NCBI RefSeq assembly: GCF_016775705.1
Contig: NZ_CP068760.1
Span: forward strand, 3,534,001 to 3,598,000
DNA length: 64,000 nucleotides
Reading direction: 5' to 3'
Origin: Chryseobacterium cucumeris
GTDB taxonomy: Bacteria; Bacteroidota; Bacteroidia; Flavobacteriales; Weeksellaceae
Below, one piece after another: positions 8,822 to 16,751 of this stretch. A program made the translations under genes and the position numbers. The notes under the pieces were generated by a model that worked only from the letters and a program-made list of their open reading frames with translations, was not told where the DNA came from and ran no database searches. Within the stretch, counting starts at the first letter, position 1; each line of letters begins with the position of its first letter.

Positions 8822-9468
8822 ATGAAAAGAATAATTTCGATTGTAATCATCTCTGGATTATGCACTGCCGGATGTATAGGAGATAGCCCATATGACCCGC
8901 AGGCCAAATGTGGTACTCCTACAAATCTGATATTTGAGAAAACAAATAATCGACTTTCCTGGAGCTTTATCAGTATGGGAGAAGGCTATTATGAAGTACA
9001 GTATGGGAACAGGGTTTCTCTTTAGGAAAGGGAATCACAGTGGTCACCAATAAGAACTTCTATAATCTCCCTCTATATAAAGATAACAAATATGATCTTT
9101 ATGTAAGAAAAAACTGCGGAATTGACAACGGCCGGAGCAACTGGGCAGGACCTGTCACCGTATTGGCCGGCACTACTACCACCTGCGTAAAACCAGAATA
9201 TGCAACCTATTCGAAAACAACCTCTTCTGCGAATTCTTCTATTTTTGATGCTACAGTATCCTGGGAAAATGATGGAGTTTCTGCATATGAAACTGTTCTG
9301 ACAACTAGTTTTGCTCCTCCTGCAAGTGGAGATTTGGTGTTTGCAGGCCAAAAAGCTGTTTATGTAGGATTAAGTAAAACAGTGAATTATAACTTTTTTG
9401 TGAGAAAAAGATGTGCTGATAATACCTTCAGTGATTTTTATGGTCCTTATCCGATACAATGGAATTAA
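8822..9468 (+). pseudogene. FnIII-type lipoprotein interrupted by a frameshift
   Basis: Two adjacent frames form one protein. 8822–9025 gives a lipoprotein signal (TAGC, Cys18) and the start of a fibronectin type III-like domain (WSFISMGEGYYEVQYG). From about 9007 the frame shifts, and the continuation GFSLGKGITVVTNKNFYNL runs to 9468 through a second FnIII-like repeat (ATVSWENDGVSAYETVLTT). Restoring one base near 9005–9010 (GGGAACAGGG) gives an uninterrupted ~215-residue protein. Either a real recent pseudogene or a sequencing slip at a homopolymer. The first frame stops at a TAG (9023–9025); the GTG at 9040 is not a convincing independent start. Function unknown, probably surface adhesion or binding. 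Confidence 0.75.
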
Positions 9469-9529
9469 AAATAAAAACACAGCAGTCAAAATAATGGCTG
9501 CTCTATTTTTGGGATATTCTTTGTTCCGA

Positions 9530-9561
9530 TTTGAAATCTAATTTCTAATTTCTTACTTTTG
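9530..9561 (+). promoter_or_regulatory. Promoter of pcm (TTTG-N20-TACTTTTG)
   Basis: Both Bacteroidetes promoter boxes are present: TTTG at 9530–9533 and TACTTTTG (TAnnTTTG) at 9554–9561, 20 bases apart. The pcm ATG begins only four bases after the −7 box, so the mRNA should be leaderless or nearly so. Confidence 0.65.
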
Positions 9562-9565
9562 TCAA

Positions 9566-10216
9566 ATGCAGGATTCGTTTGTACATAAAGGAAAAAGAAA
9601 GATTTTAGTAGACTACCTTCGAAACAGAATTGGTATTTCGGATGAAAATGTACTTTCGGCAATGAATGAAGTTCCAAGACACCTTTTTATCGAAAGTATT
9701 TTTGAAGATTTTGCCTATGAAGACAGGGCATTTCCTATTCTCGCCCATCAGACCATTTCCCATCCGTCCACGGTAGCGGAACAGTCTGAATTGCTGAAGG
9801 TAAAACCAGGTGAAAAAGTTTTGGAGATCGGAACAGGATGTGGATACCAGACCGCAGTTTTAATGGCGATGAAAGCTCATGTCTATACGGTGGAAAGGCA
9901 GAAAGACCTTTTTGATTTTTCCAAAAAGAAACTCAGAGAACTTCATCTGTTTCCAAAATTTCAGAGTTTTGGAGATGGTTTTGCCGGGCTTCCAACTTTT
10001 GCTCCTTTTGACAAAATTATCGTAACCTGTGGCGCTTCTACATTACCCACAGAGCTTTTAAAACAACTGAACATCGGAGGAATAATGGTGATCCCATTAG
10101 GACCAACGGATGAACAGGTTTTATACAGATTTACCAAAGTAGGCCCTACAGAATTTGAAAAAGAAGAATTCGGAGCTTATAAATTTGTTCCGATGCTTGG
10201 AAATACAAATCAATAA
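9566..10216 (+). CDS. pcm: Protein-L-isoaspartate O-methyltransferase
   Basis: Uses S-adenosylmethionine to methylate L-isoaspartyl residues in age-damaged proteins, starting their repair in the cytoplasm. At 216 residues it has the normal length. The PCMT fold is recognisable from VPRHLFIES near the N-terminus, HPSTVAEQSELL, the SAM-binding motif VLEIGTGCGYQTAVL (about residues 88–102), and the C-terminal GGIMVIPLG strand. The ATG at 9566 directly follows a promoter −7 box, which supports a leaderless message. Confidence 0.95.
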   Translation: MQDSFVHKGKRKILVDYLRNRIGISDENVLSAMNEVPRHLFIESIFEDFAYEDRAFPILAHQTISHPSTVAEQSELLKVKPGEKVLEIGTGCGYQTAVLMAMKAHVYTVERQKDLFDFSKKKLRELHLFPKFQSFGDGFAGLPTFAPFDKIIVTCGASTLPTELLKQLNIGGIMVIPLGPTDEQVLYRFTKVGPTEFEKEEFGAYKFVPMLGNTNQ

Positions 10217-10394
10217 TGTATTACAGATAAGGAATTAGCAGACATCCTGGTCTCAAATACCTGTTCTTAGCCATAGTTTGTGTTTTTGAAATTCGATAAT
10301 TAATAAGATTTAATCTTTTTTTAATACATTTTAAATCTGTTTCGGAATAAAAATTGGATTCACATGAGAACCCAATCACTAAAATCTTAATATT

Positions 10395-10658
10395 ATGGAC
10401 ACGAACAGATTCAAGGCGTCACATGATTTTAGTAATCTTCAGAAAAATCTGCATAATAACCCGGGATACAGTATAGAAAGCTATTCCCAGCAGGTGAAAG
10501 ATTACCTTCATGACATGAAAAGCAGGAATCAGGAAGCTACCAAACAAGGATTTATGGCGCAGGCTCAGAAATCTGCAAAAGAAGTTTGGACAGAAATTCA
10601 GGAAATTGCTTCTGAAGCCTGGGAGAAGAACAAAGACCATTCGGATGAAGAGAAATAA
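10395..10658 (+). CDS. Small hydrophilic protein of unknown function
   Basis: 87 residues, predicted mostly helical, rich in Gln, Lys and Glu, with no signal peptide or membrane segment. The C-terminal half (SAKEVWTEIQEIASEAWEKN) looks amphipathic and may form a coiled coil. I do not recognise a family. It has its own terminator directly downstream and stands alone between pcm and a dehydrogenase gene. Confidence 0.65.
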   Translation: MDTNRFKASHDFSNLQKNLHNNPGYSIESYSQQVKDYLHDMKSRNQEATKQGFMAQAQKSAKEVWTEIQEIASEAWEKNKDHSDEEK

Positions 10659-10680
10659 TTTTTTAATATTAAAGTTCAAT

Positions 10681-10706
10681 AACCTTACTTTTTGCGAGTG
10701 AGGTTT
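10681..10706 (+). terminator. Intrinsic terminator
   Basis: Nine-bp stem AACCTTACT / AGTGAGGTT (one G·U) followed by a T-run, 22 bases after the stop of the small protein gene. Confidence 0.8.
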
Positions 10707-10735
10707 TTTATTTAAAATAACCAAACCACAGTATT

Positions 10736-11722
10736 ATGAAAGTTTTTATCAATAAAAGAATTCCAGAAACAGGAATAAAAATGCTGGAAGAAGCAGGCCT
10801 GGAGATTGTAATCCCGGAAAAAGAAAACCTTTCTTACGAAGAATGGCTTAATTACTGTAAAAATACAGATACGATGTTAAGTATTGGCACAGACTTTACC
10901 TATGATAAGAACTTTTTTGAAGCCTGCCCGAATGTGAAAGCTATTGCTCTTTATTCCGTAGGATTTGATCACGTTGACATTAAAGAAGCTACACAACGAC
11001 ACATTCCGGTGGGAAATACGCCCGATGTTCTGAGCAGGGCTACTTCAGATGTGGCCTTTTTACTCATGCAGTCTGTGGCGAGGCGGGCAAGCTATAATTT
11101 CCAAAAAGTAAAAGATGATAACTGGGGAGCATTTGATCCTCTACATGCCCTGGGCCAGGAATTATATGGAAAAACACTGGGAATTTTTGGATTGGGTCGA
11201 ATCGGGTATGAAATGGCTGAAAAATCAAAAAAAGCTTTTGGTATGAACATCATTTATCACAACCGCCATCAGAATAAGGAAGCAGAAAACGAGCTGGGGG
11301 CAGCTTATGTTTCTTTCGAAGAACTGATCAGAAACTCAGATGTATTGAGTGTACACGCTAATTTTACCCCTGAACAGAAAGAATTGTTTAATTATTCGAT
11401 ATTTGAACAAATGAAGCCGGACTCGATTTTCATCAATACAGCCAGAGGAGGTTTTCATAACCAAAAAGATTTGTATCAGGCGCTTGTAGATAAAAAAATC
11501 TGGGGAGCAGGCCTGGATGTAACCAATCCGGAACCAATGTCTGCAGATGATCCTATTCTTGGGCTTTCCAGTGTCTGTATACTGCCTCACATTGGTTCTG
11601 CTACTGTTGAAGCCCGAAATGGAATGGCCAGACTGGCAGCAGGAAATATCATCGCTTTTTCAAAAAATGAGAAAATGCCCCATTGTGCAAATCCTGACGT
11701 TTATTCTGATTATTCAGTATAA
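10736..11722 (+). CDS. D-2-hydroxyacid dehydrogenase (glyoxylate/hydroxypyruvate reductase type)
   Basis: NAD(P)-dependent reduction of a 2-oxoacid to the D-2-hydroxyacid. 328 residues with the two-domain fold of the family. The dinucleotide motif is LGIFGLGRIGYEMAEK. The catalytic arginine is in FINTARGGFHNQKDL, the glutamate in DVTNPEPMSADDP and the histidine in ILPHIGSAT. The family signature VAFLLMQSVARR is also present. The best guess is a glyoxylate or hydroxypyruvate reductase; phosphoglycerate dehydrogenase is unlikely because no ACT or regulatory domain is present. Confidence 0.9.
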   Translation: MKVFINKRIPETGIKMLEEAGLEIVIPEKENLSYEEWLNYCKNTDTMLSIGTDFTYDKNFFEACPNVKAIALYSVGFDHVDIKEATQRHIPVGNTPDVLSRATSDVAFLLMQSVARRASYNFQKVKDDNWGAFDPLHALGQELYGKTLGIFGLGRIGYEMAEKSKKAFGMNIIYHNRHQNKEAENELGAAYVSFEELIRNSDVLSVHANFTPEQKELFNYSIFEQMKPDSIFINTARGGFHNQKDLYQALVDKKIWGAGLDVTNPEPMSADDPILGLSSVCILPHIGSATVEARNGMARLAAGNIIAFSKNEKMPHCANPDVYSDYSV

Positions 11723-11771
11723 CTTGGAATTATTTTTGTTTTAAATATGTAAACCCTTAAATACCATTATC

Positions 11772-12065
11772 ATGATACCGGAAGACAATATTAATGAACA
11801 GAACAGAAAGCTGGAACAAATGGATTATAATCCCAATGAAGATATTTTCCAGAAAGAAAAACATATTCCGCTTGATGGAGACGGAAATCCTATTCTGGAT
11901 GAAGATTTTGATGAAGATAAAATCGATAAAGGCCTGGATATTCCGGGAGCCGAAGACGATGATGAAATGGAAGAAATAGGTGCAGAAGATGAAGAAAACA
12001 ATTACTGGAGTCTCAGCGATAATGAAGATGACCATGAAGAAGAAAACGATGATGTTTTAACCTAA
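11772..12065 (+). CDS. Small acidic protein of unknown function
   Basis: 97 residues, extremely acidic and probably disordered in its second half (DEDFDEDKIDKGLDIPGAED and a Glu/Asp-rich tail). No signal peptide. Similar short acidic proteins occur in other Flavobacteriia, without a known role. A terminator lies directly after it. Confidence 0.65.
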   Translation: MIPEDNINEQNRKLEQMDYNPNEDIFQKEKHIPLDGDGNPILDEDFDEDKIDKGLDIPGAEDDDEMEEIGAEDEENNYWSLSDNEDDHEEENDDVLT

Positions 12066-12086
12066 ACTTTAACGATACAAAAAACC

Positions 12087-12115
12087 GCCTTATTGAATTT
12101 CAGTAAGGCTTTTTT
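12087..12115 (+). terminator. Intrinsic terminator
   Basis: Ten-bp stem GCCTTATTGA / TCAGTAAGGC (one G·U) followed by a T-run, just after the small acidic protein gene. Confidence 0.85.
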
Positions 12116-12146
12116 ATATGAAATAACAACTAATATGGGTAAGGGC

Positions 12147-12690
12147 AATTTCCCTCCCTCGGAGGGGTGGATTCGAAAATTCTTTAAATTTTTGAAGACG
12201 GGGTGGTTCCATAATGCAGCACAATAAAATCCTCCAACTCCTTCATCACCAGACTCAGATTATTCCTCACATCAAAATCACTAATCCTGAAAACCAACAA
12301 CCCCAAAGATTCAAGATATTCTTCTCCTGTTCCATCATAAACCTGTTTTTCGTCATGGCTTGAGCCATCTATTTCAATGATAAGACCTAATGTTTTGACA
12401 TAAAAATCAACGATATAATTTCCGATAATCCTTTGTCTGTCAAAATCAATGGTGTAGAATTTTTTTGCACGGACTTTTTTCCAGAAGATCACTTCTCCCA
12501 AAATCCGGGCTTTACGTTTTTCTTTTGATAATGCTTTTAAATAGGGATTGTAGGGCAGGTTTTCAACGAAATTCCTGCGGATAGGAATTCCGTTGATGAC
12601 GGTAAGAATTTCTTTCATTGTTGTGTTTTTGACCACCCCGTCTTCCAAAGTTGTTAACTTTGAAATCCACCCCTCCAAAGGAGGGGAATT
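12147..12690 (-). mobile_element. Candidate DUF559 mobile cassette bounded by ~60-bp inverted repeats
   Basis: The DUF559 gene is bounded by imperfect terminal inverted repeats, left 12147–12209 and right 12631–12690. Reading inward, both ends run: AATTCCCCTCC-type sequence, GGAGGGGTGG, a short AT-rich palindrome, then GAAGACGGGGTGGT. Each repeat can fold into two hairpins (CCCTCC…GGAGGG and an AT-rich stem such as AAAATTCTTTAAATTTTT on the left). The gene's stop codon lies inside the left repeat, so gene and repeats have been one unit long enough to share sequence. Gene-less relatives of the repeat end lie at 51889–52088 and 63490–63676. No target-site duplication is obvious. Mobility is inferred, not shown. 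Confidence 0.6.
12184..12618 (-). CDS. DUF559 endonuclease-like protein
   Basis: 144 residues from the ATG at 12618. The family is related to Vsr/PD-(D/E)xK nucleases: IIGNYIVDFYVKTLGLIIEI then DGSSHDE supplies the Asp and the ExDG cluster, and LLVFRISDFDV follows, as in DUF559. A longer frame from a TTG at 12678 would read through the flanking inverted repeat and is unlikely to be the natural start. The C-terminus (GTTPSSKI) is encoded by the left inverted repeat. No partner methyltransferase or mismatch-repair gene is nearby. Likely role: DNA cleavage or nicking, possibly for the cassette itself; this is inference. Confidence 0.75.
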   Translation of the reverse strand: MKEILTVINGIPIRRNFVENLPYNPYLKALSKEKRKARILGEVIFWKKVRAKKFYTIDFDRQRIIGNYIVDFYVKTLGLIIEIDGSSHDEKQVYDGTGEEYLESLGLLVFRISDFDVRNNLSLVMKELEDFIVLHYGTTPSSKI

Positions 12691-12759
12691 GAGGTGTGTT
12701 TATTCAAATATAGTATTTAATATCAAATGATAGTCGATTTACAGTTTTCATAATTTTGC

Positions 12760-12815
12760 TTAAACCTTAAACCTTAAACCTTAAACCTTAAACCTTAAAC
12801 CTTAAACCTTAAACC
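12760..12815. repeat. Eight tandem copies of the heptamer TTAAACC
   Basis: Exactly eight perfect copies (56 bases), ending 22 bases before the −7 element of hutU. A decayed version of the same words occurs near 20104–20135. Copy-number change by slippage is plausible. Confidence 0.95.
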
Positions 12816-12837
12816 ATTCTTCCCTTCGCCTCTTGCC

Positions 12838-12845
12838 TATATTTG
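12838..12845 (+). promoter_or_regulatory. −7 element TATATTTG before hutU
   Basis: Matches TAnnTTTG, 62 bases before the hutU start. No TTG box at the normal distance; the sequence there is just downstream of the heptamer repeat tract. Confidence 0.4.
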
Positions 12846-12907
12846 CTATTTTGAATATCTTTAAAACTTCAAACATTGTTTAAAAACATAGACCTTTAAA
12901 TAGCAAT

Positions 12908-14893
12908 ATGACATTTCAAGAACAGATACAGCAGGGGATTCCTAATCAGCTGCCACAACCAAAACCATACGAGACCAATATCAACCATGCTCCGAAGCGT
13001 AAAGAAATTTTAGGAGAAGAAGAGAAAAAACTGGCATTGAAGAATGCTTTACGTTATTTCGAACCTCAGTTTCATGCAGAACTGATTCCTGAATTCAAGC
13101 AGGAACTGGAAGATTACGGAAGAATTTATATGTATCGTTTCCGTCCGGATTATGAAATGAAGGCAAGGCCTATCACAGATTATCCCGGAAAATCAGAGCA
13201 GGCAAAAGCCATTATGCTGATGATTCAGAATAACCTGGATTATGCAGTAGCGCAGCATCCACACGAACTGATTACGTATGGTGGAAACGGAGCGGTTTTC
13301 TCCAACTGGGCGCAGTATCTGCTGACCATGAAATATTTGTCTGAAATGAGTAATGAACAGACCTTGGTAATGTATTCAGGACATCCGATGGGATTGTTCC
13401 CTTCTCATAAAGATGCACCAAGAGTTGTGGTAACGAATGGTATGATGATCCCGAACTATTCCAAACCGGATGACTGGGAGAAATTCAATGCATTAGGTGT
13501 TACTCAGTATGGGCAAATGACGGCAGGAAGTTATATGTATATCGGTCCTCAGGGGATTGTTCATGGAACGACGATTACTGTGTTAAATGCTTTCAGAAAA
13601 ATCAAGAAAGAACCGAAAGGAGGACTTTTCGTTACTTCAGGATTAGGAGGAATGAGTGGAGCTCAGCCCAAAGCAGGGAACATTGCAGGCTGTGTTACTG
13701 TATGTGCAGAAGTGAATCCGAAGATCACGAAAATCCGTCACGATCAGAAATGGGTGAATGAGATTCATGAAGATCTTGATGCATTGGTAAAAAGAGTAAG
13801 AGAAGCACAGGCTAACAAAGAAACAGTGTCTTTGGCTTATCTTGGAAATATTGTAGAGGTTTGGGAGAAATTTGATCAGGAAGATTTAAGAATCGATATC
13901 GGATCAGATCAGACTTCCCTTCACAATCCATGGGCGGGTGGTTATTATCCTGTAGGACAAAGTTTTGAAGAATCTAATACCATGATGGCTGAAAACCCTG
14001 AGTTATTCAAAGAAAAAGTTCAGGAAACGTTGAGAAGACATGCTGCAGCCATCAATAAACATACCGCAAAGGGAACGTATTTCTTCGATTACGGAAATGC
14101 CTTCTTACTGGAAGCTTCCAGAGCCGGAGCTGATGTAATGGCAGAAAATCCGACATTAGGAAGAGAATTCAAATATCCGAGTTATGTACAGGATATCATG
14201 GGACCTATGTGTTTTGATTATGGTTTTGGGCCGTTCCGTTGGGTATGTTCCAGTGGAAATCCGGAAGATCTTCAGAAGACAGATGATATTGCCTGTGCAG
14301 TATTAGAGGAAATGGTTAAGAACTCTCCTGAAGAGATCCAGCAGCAGATGAAAGACAATATCCAATGGATCAAGGGAGCGCAGGAAAATAAACTGGTAGT
14401 AGGTTCTCAGGCAAGAATCCTTTATGCAGACGCAGAAGGAAGAATGAAAATTGCTGAAGCCTTCAACAAAGCCATTAAAAATGGGGAAATAGGACCCGTT
14501 GTATTGGGTAGAGATCATCATGATGTTTCAGGAACAGATTCTCCTTACAGAGAGACTTCCAATATCTATGACGGATCAAGATTTACAGCGGACATGGCCA
14601 TTCACAACGTAATTGGGGACAGTTTCCGTGGAGCTACCTGGGTTTCCATTCACAATGGTGGCGGAGTAGGCTGGGGAGAAGTGATCAACGGAGGTTTCGG
14701 AATGCTCCTTGACGGAAGTGATGATGCCGACAGAAGATTAAAATCCATGCTTTTCTGGGATGTAAACAACGGAATCTCAAGAAGAAGCTGGGCAAGAAAT
14801 GAAGGCGCTGTTTTTGCCATTAAAAGAGCGATGGAAGCAGAACCAAACTTAAAAGTAACACTTCCGAACCTTGTAGACGAAAACTTATTGTAA
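12908..14893 (+). CDS. hutU: Urocanate hydratase
   Basis: Second step of histidine degradation: adds water to urocanate to give imidazolone propionate, using tightly bound NAD+ as an electrophile. 661 residues, in the long form of the family. Recognisable segments are ELITYGGNGAVFSNWAQYLL, YSGHPMGLFPS, the NAD-binding SGLGGMSGAQPKAG, and GFGPFRWVCSSGNP with the conserved cysteine. The hutH, hutI and hutG genes are not in this window, so the pathway is split. The gene is followed after 15 bases by a Crp/Fnr-type regulator gene. Confidence 0.96.
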   Translation: MTFQEQIQQGIPNQLPQPKPYETNINHAPKRKEILGEEEKKLALKNALRYFEPQFHAELIPEFKQELEDYGRIYMYRFRPDYEMKARPITDYPGKSEQAKAIMLMIQNNLDYAVAQHPHELITYGGNGAVFSNWAQYLLTMKYLSEMSNEQTLVMYSGHPMGLFPSHKDAPRVVVTNGMMIPNYSKPDDWEKFNALGVTQYGQMTAGSYMYIGPQGIVHGTTITVLNAFRKIKKEPKGGLFVTSGLGGMSGAQPKAGNIAGCVTVCAEVNPKITKIRHDQKWVNEIHEDLDALVKRVREAQANKETVSLAYLGNIVEVWEKFDQEDLRIDIGSDQTSLHNPWAGGYYPVGQSFEESNTMMAENPELFKEKVQETLRRHAAAINKHTAKGTYFFDYGNAFLLEASRAGADVMAENPTLGREFKYPSYVQDIMGPMCFDYGFGPFRWVCSSGNPEDLQKTDDIACAVLEEMVKNSPEEIQQQMKDNIQWIKGAQENKLVVGSQARILYADAEGRMKIAEAFNKAIKNGEIGPVVLGRDHHDVSGTDSPYRETSNIYDGSRFTADMAIHNVIGDSFRGATWVSIHNGGGVGWGEVINGGFGMLLDGSDDADRRLKSMLFWDVNNGISRRSWARNEGAVFAIKRAMEAEPNLKVTLPNLVDENLL

Positions 14894-14908
14894 TATAAAA
14901 ATTCAACA

Positions 14909-15451
14909 TTGGCAACCATCAACAAAAAATTGTTTTCACACCTGAACGTAGAGGATAGTGATCCTGTATGGGAGAAGTTTGCTGAGGTTGAATTTTCAAA
15001 GAAAAATATATTTATGGACAACAAAGCCTATCTTGTAGAAGATGGGCTTGTCCGTAAATACTACATCAACAGTACCTCAGATATCGACACCGAGATCTGT
15101 GCAGAATTCTACTTTCCCGGTGATATTTTTACTGTTGAAGAAAAAAGTTCCGATGCCGTTTACGAGTCCATCAACAAAGGACTGGCTTGGGAAATCACCC
15201 TGGATGAGGTGAAAAACCTGTTTGCTGTAAATCCGCACTGCCGTTTCGTACAGAACTATTATCTGAGCAGAAAACTGAATGCTGCAATGAAAAGGGAAAT
15301 GCTCCTGCTGAAAAATACTCCGCAGGACCTGTATGAATACCTGCTGAAAAACAAACCCCATTATATTCAGAATATCCCTCTGAAATACCTTGCCTCCTAT
15401 ATTGGCATTACACCTATTTCTTTAAGCCGGATCAGGAAGCGTATTCTGTAA
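14909..15451 (+). CDS. Crp/Fnr-family transcriptional regulator
   Basis: 180 residues. The N-terminal part fits a cyclic-nucleotide-binding-like beta-roll (YLVEDGLVRKYYIN, EFYFPGDIF), and the C-terminus is a short winged helix-turn-helix (PLKYLASYIGITPISLSRIR). The only early start in frame is TTG at 14909; the next Met lies at residue 36 and would cut the beta-roll, so TTG is preferred. It lies 15 bases after hutU and is probably co-transcribed. Typical ligand residues of cAMP-binding proteins are not evident, as in many flavobacterial members. Control of hutU is possible but only inferred from adjacency. Confidence 0.82.
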   Translation: MATINKKLFSHLNVEDSDPVWEKFAEVEFSKKNIFMDNKAYLVEDGLVRKYYINSTSDIDTEICAEFYFPGDIFTVEEKSSDAVYESINKGLAWEITLDEVKNLFAVNPHCRFVQNYYLSRKLNAAMKREMLLLKNTPQDLYEYLLKNKPHYIQNIPLKYLASYIGITPISLSRIRKRIL

Positions 15452-15686
15452 GAAGCTGGAAGCTGGATGAGGGGAGCTGGAAGTTATTTCCAGTCTTCAT
15501 ATTTTCTGTAGGTTTTAAAAATTAATTGGAAAATTATTGTAAATAAAAAAAGTGACATAGTTGTTCTTTCACCTCAATAACTTCCATCTTCCATCCCCCA
15601 GCTCCCATCCTCAAAACACCTTCATTAATTATCTTTTGTTTATTGACTGGCCTTCCGTAAGTTTCTTCCTTTGCTGAAAAAAGAAT
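15452..15686. repeat. Inverted pair of AGCTGGAAG-family repeats
   Basis: About 15453–15485 carries GAAGCTGGAAGCTGGATGAG and related words; about 15580–15613 carries the reverse complement (CTTCCATCTTCCATC, CAGCTCCCATCC). The same family occurs at about 18868–18905, 47303–47345 and 55066–55105. The 3' part of this gap also holds a possible promoter for the next gene. Confidence 0.6.
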
Positions 15687-16448
15687 ATGGAAATACAAAA
15701 ACTAAACTGGGCAGGTGTAAAACTCACTTCACATAACAAAACCATCTTAATAGATGCTGTAGAAGATTTCTCTTATTACAAACCTGTTTTGGGTGATGCT
15801 GTAGAAAATCTCATAGAATTTTCAGACCATGTACAGGCAGATTATGTCCTGTTTACGCATATGCACCTTGATCATTTTGATAAAGGTGTCATCAGGAAAT
15901 GTTTAAAGAAAGACGGAAAACTGATCGTCTACGCAGGACTGGAACCTATTGTAAGAAAACTTGTACCTGATGTTGAAATGATCGTCCTGAATCTTGATGA
16001 AACCTTCACAGAAAACAACATCACCTTCAAACCAGTATTTGCCATGGATGGAGTGGGAGAAATACAGTCTTCCTGGATTGTAGATGATGGTGATACTAAA
16101 ATCTTTCACGGAGGAGATACCATCTGGCACAACCAGTTCTGGAAGCTTGGAAAAGAAAATCCCAATATAGATTACGCTTTCTTACCCGTAAACGGAGTAG
16201 TAGTGAATTTTGAGATCATCGGATTAGAATATAGCCCTGTTCCCGCTTCTCTCAATCTGAAAGAAGCCTTTGCTGCAGCTCATCTTCTGCACGCCAGAAA
16301 GCTGGTGCCTATCCATTACGGATTGTTTGCCCACGAGAAATGCTATATTCCTCAGGTGTTTGATGATCAGGATTTAAAAAACATTTCTGAGGAAGTAGGT
16401 CAGGAGTATTTGATTTTGAAGGATGGAGCTATGGTGGTAGAATCTTAA
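15687..16448 (+). CDS. Metallo-beta-lactamase-fold hydrolase (UlaG-like)
   Basis: 253 residues. The metal-binding motif HxHxDH is present as THMHLDHFD (His58, His60, Asp62, His63), with further ligands in IFHGGDTIWHNQFW and VPIHYGLF. The LNWAGVKLTSHNKTILID opening resembles the UlaG/L-ascorbate-6-phosphate lactonase branch rather than class B beta-lactamases. There is no signal peptide, so it acts in the cytoplasm. Substrate unknown. A TTG at 15643 and TTCCTTTG at 15666 (one mismatch to TAnnTTTG) could form its promoter. Confidence 0.85.
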   Translation: MEIQKLNWAGVKLTSHNKTILIDAVEDFSYYKPVLGDAVENLIEFSDHVQADYVLFTHMHLDHFDKGVIRKCLKKDGKLIVYAGLEPIVRKLVPDVEMIVLNLDETFTENNITFKPVFAMDGVGEIQSSWIVDDGDTKIFHGGDTIWHNQFWKLGKENPNIDYAFLPVNGVVVNFEIIGLEYSPVPASLNLKEAFAAAHLLHARKLVPIHYGLFAHEKCYIPQVFDDQDLKNISEEVGQEYLILKDGAMVVES

Positions 16449-16751
16449 CTGATATTTGTAAGGAAAATTGTCATTCTGAGTGAAATGCAAGGGAGCGAAG
16501 AATCTCAACATCAATAGGAACGGGCTATAATCCTGAGCATAGTTCGAAGGAGGCCCGTTTTCTTTTGTGCGTAATATGATTGGCTTTAGCCGAAATTTAA
16601 AATTAAGTTTTGGCTCCTATGTTTGCAAAAGAATAAATTTACATACAAAGCAAAAGGGGTGAGAGAACAGTTTTGGCTAAATAACTCAGGAAGTATATTG
16701 TGCTTTAGAAATGTCCTCACTTCTTTATTTATTTTTGATTGAATTCTTTAT
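16449..16751. other. Intergenic region with dispersed repeats between convergent genes
   Basis: Contains a GTCATTCTGA…GAATCTCA element (about 16470–16506) fused to a REP-like element (16512–16591). The rest is AT-rich with nothing recognised. Confidence 0.6.
16512..16591 (-). repeat. REP-like element, copy 2
   Basis: Reverse-strand relative of 1734–1794: GGCTAAAGCC, a spacer, AAAACGGGC, an expanded loop, then GCCCGTTCCTATTGA. The expanded loop with conserved stem halves suggests that structure rather than sequence is retained. Confidence 0.65.

Noticed and set aside
9040..9468. Independent gene starting at GTG 9040
   Set aside because: Its frame is open upstream to about 9007 and completes the FnIII domain begun in the preceding frame, so a frameshift explains both pieces better.
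12619..12678. TTG-initiated extension of the DUF559 protein
   Set aside because: The extra 20 codons translate the inverted repeat itself; an ATG at 12618 gives the normal domain.
12760..12815. Telomere-like or origin iteron array
   Set aside because: Simple 7-bp slippage tract with no replication genes nearby; dnaG at 53 kb is not linked.
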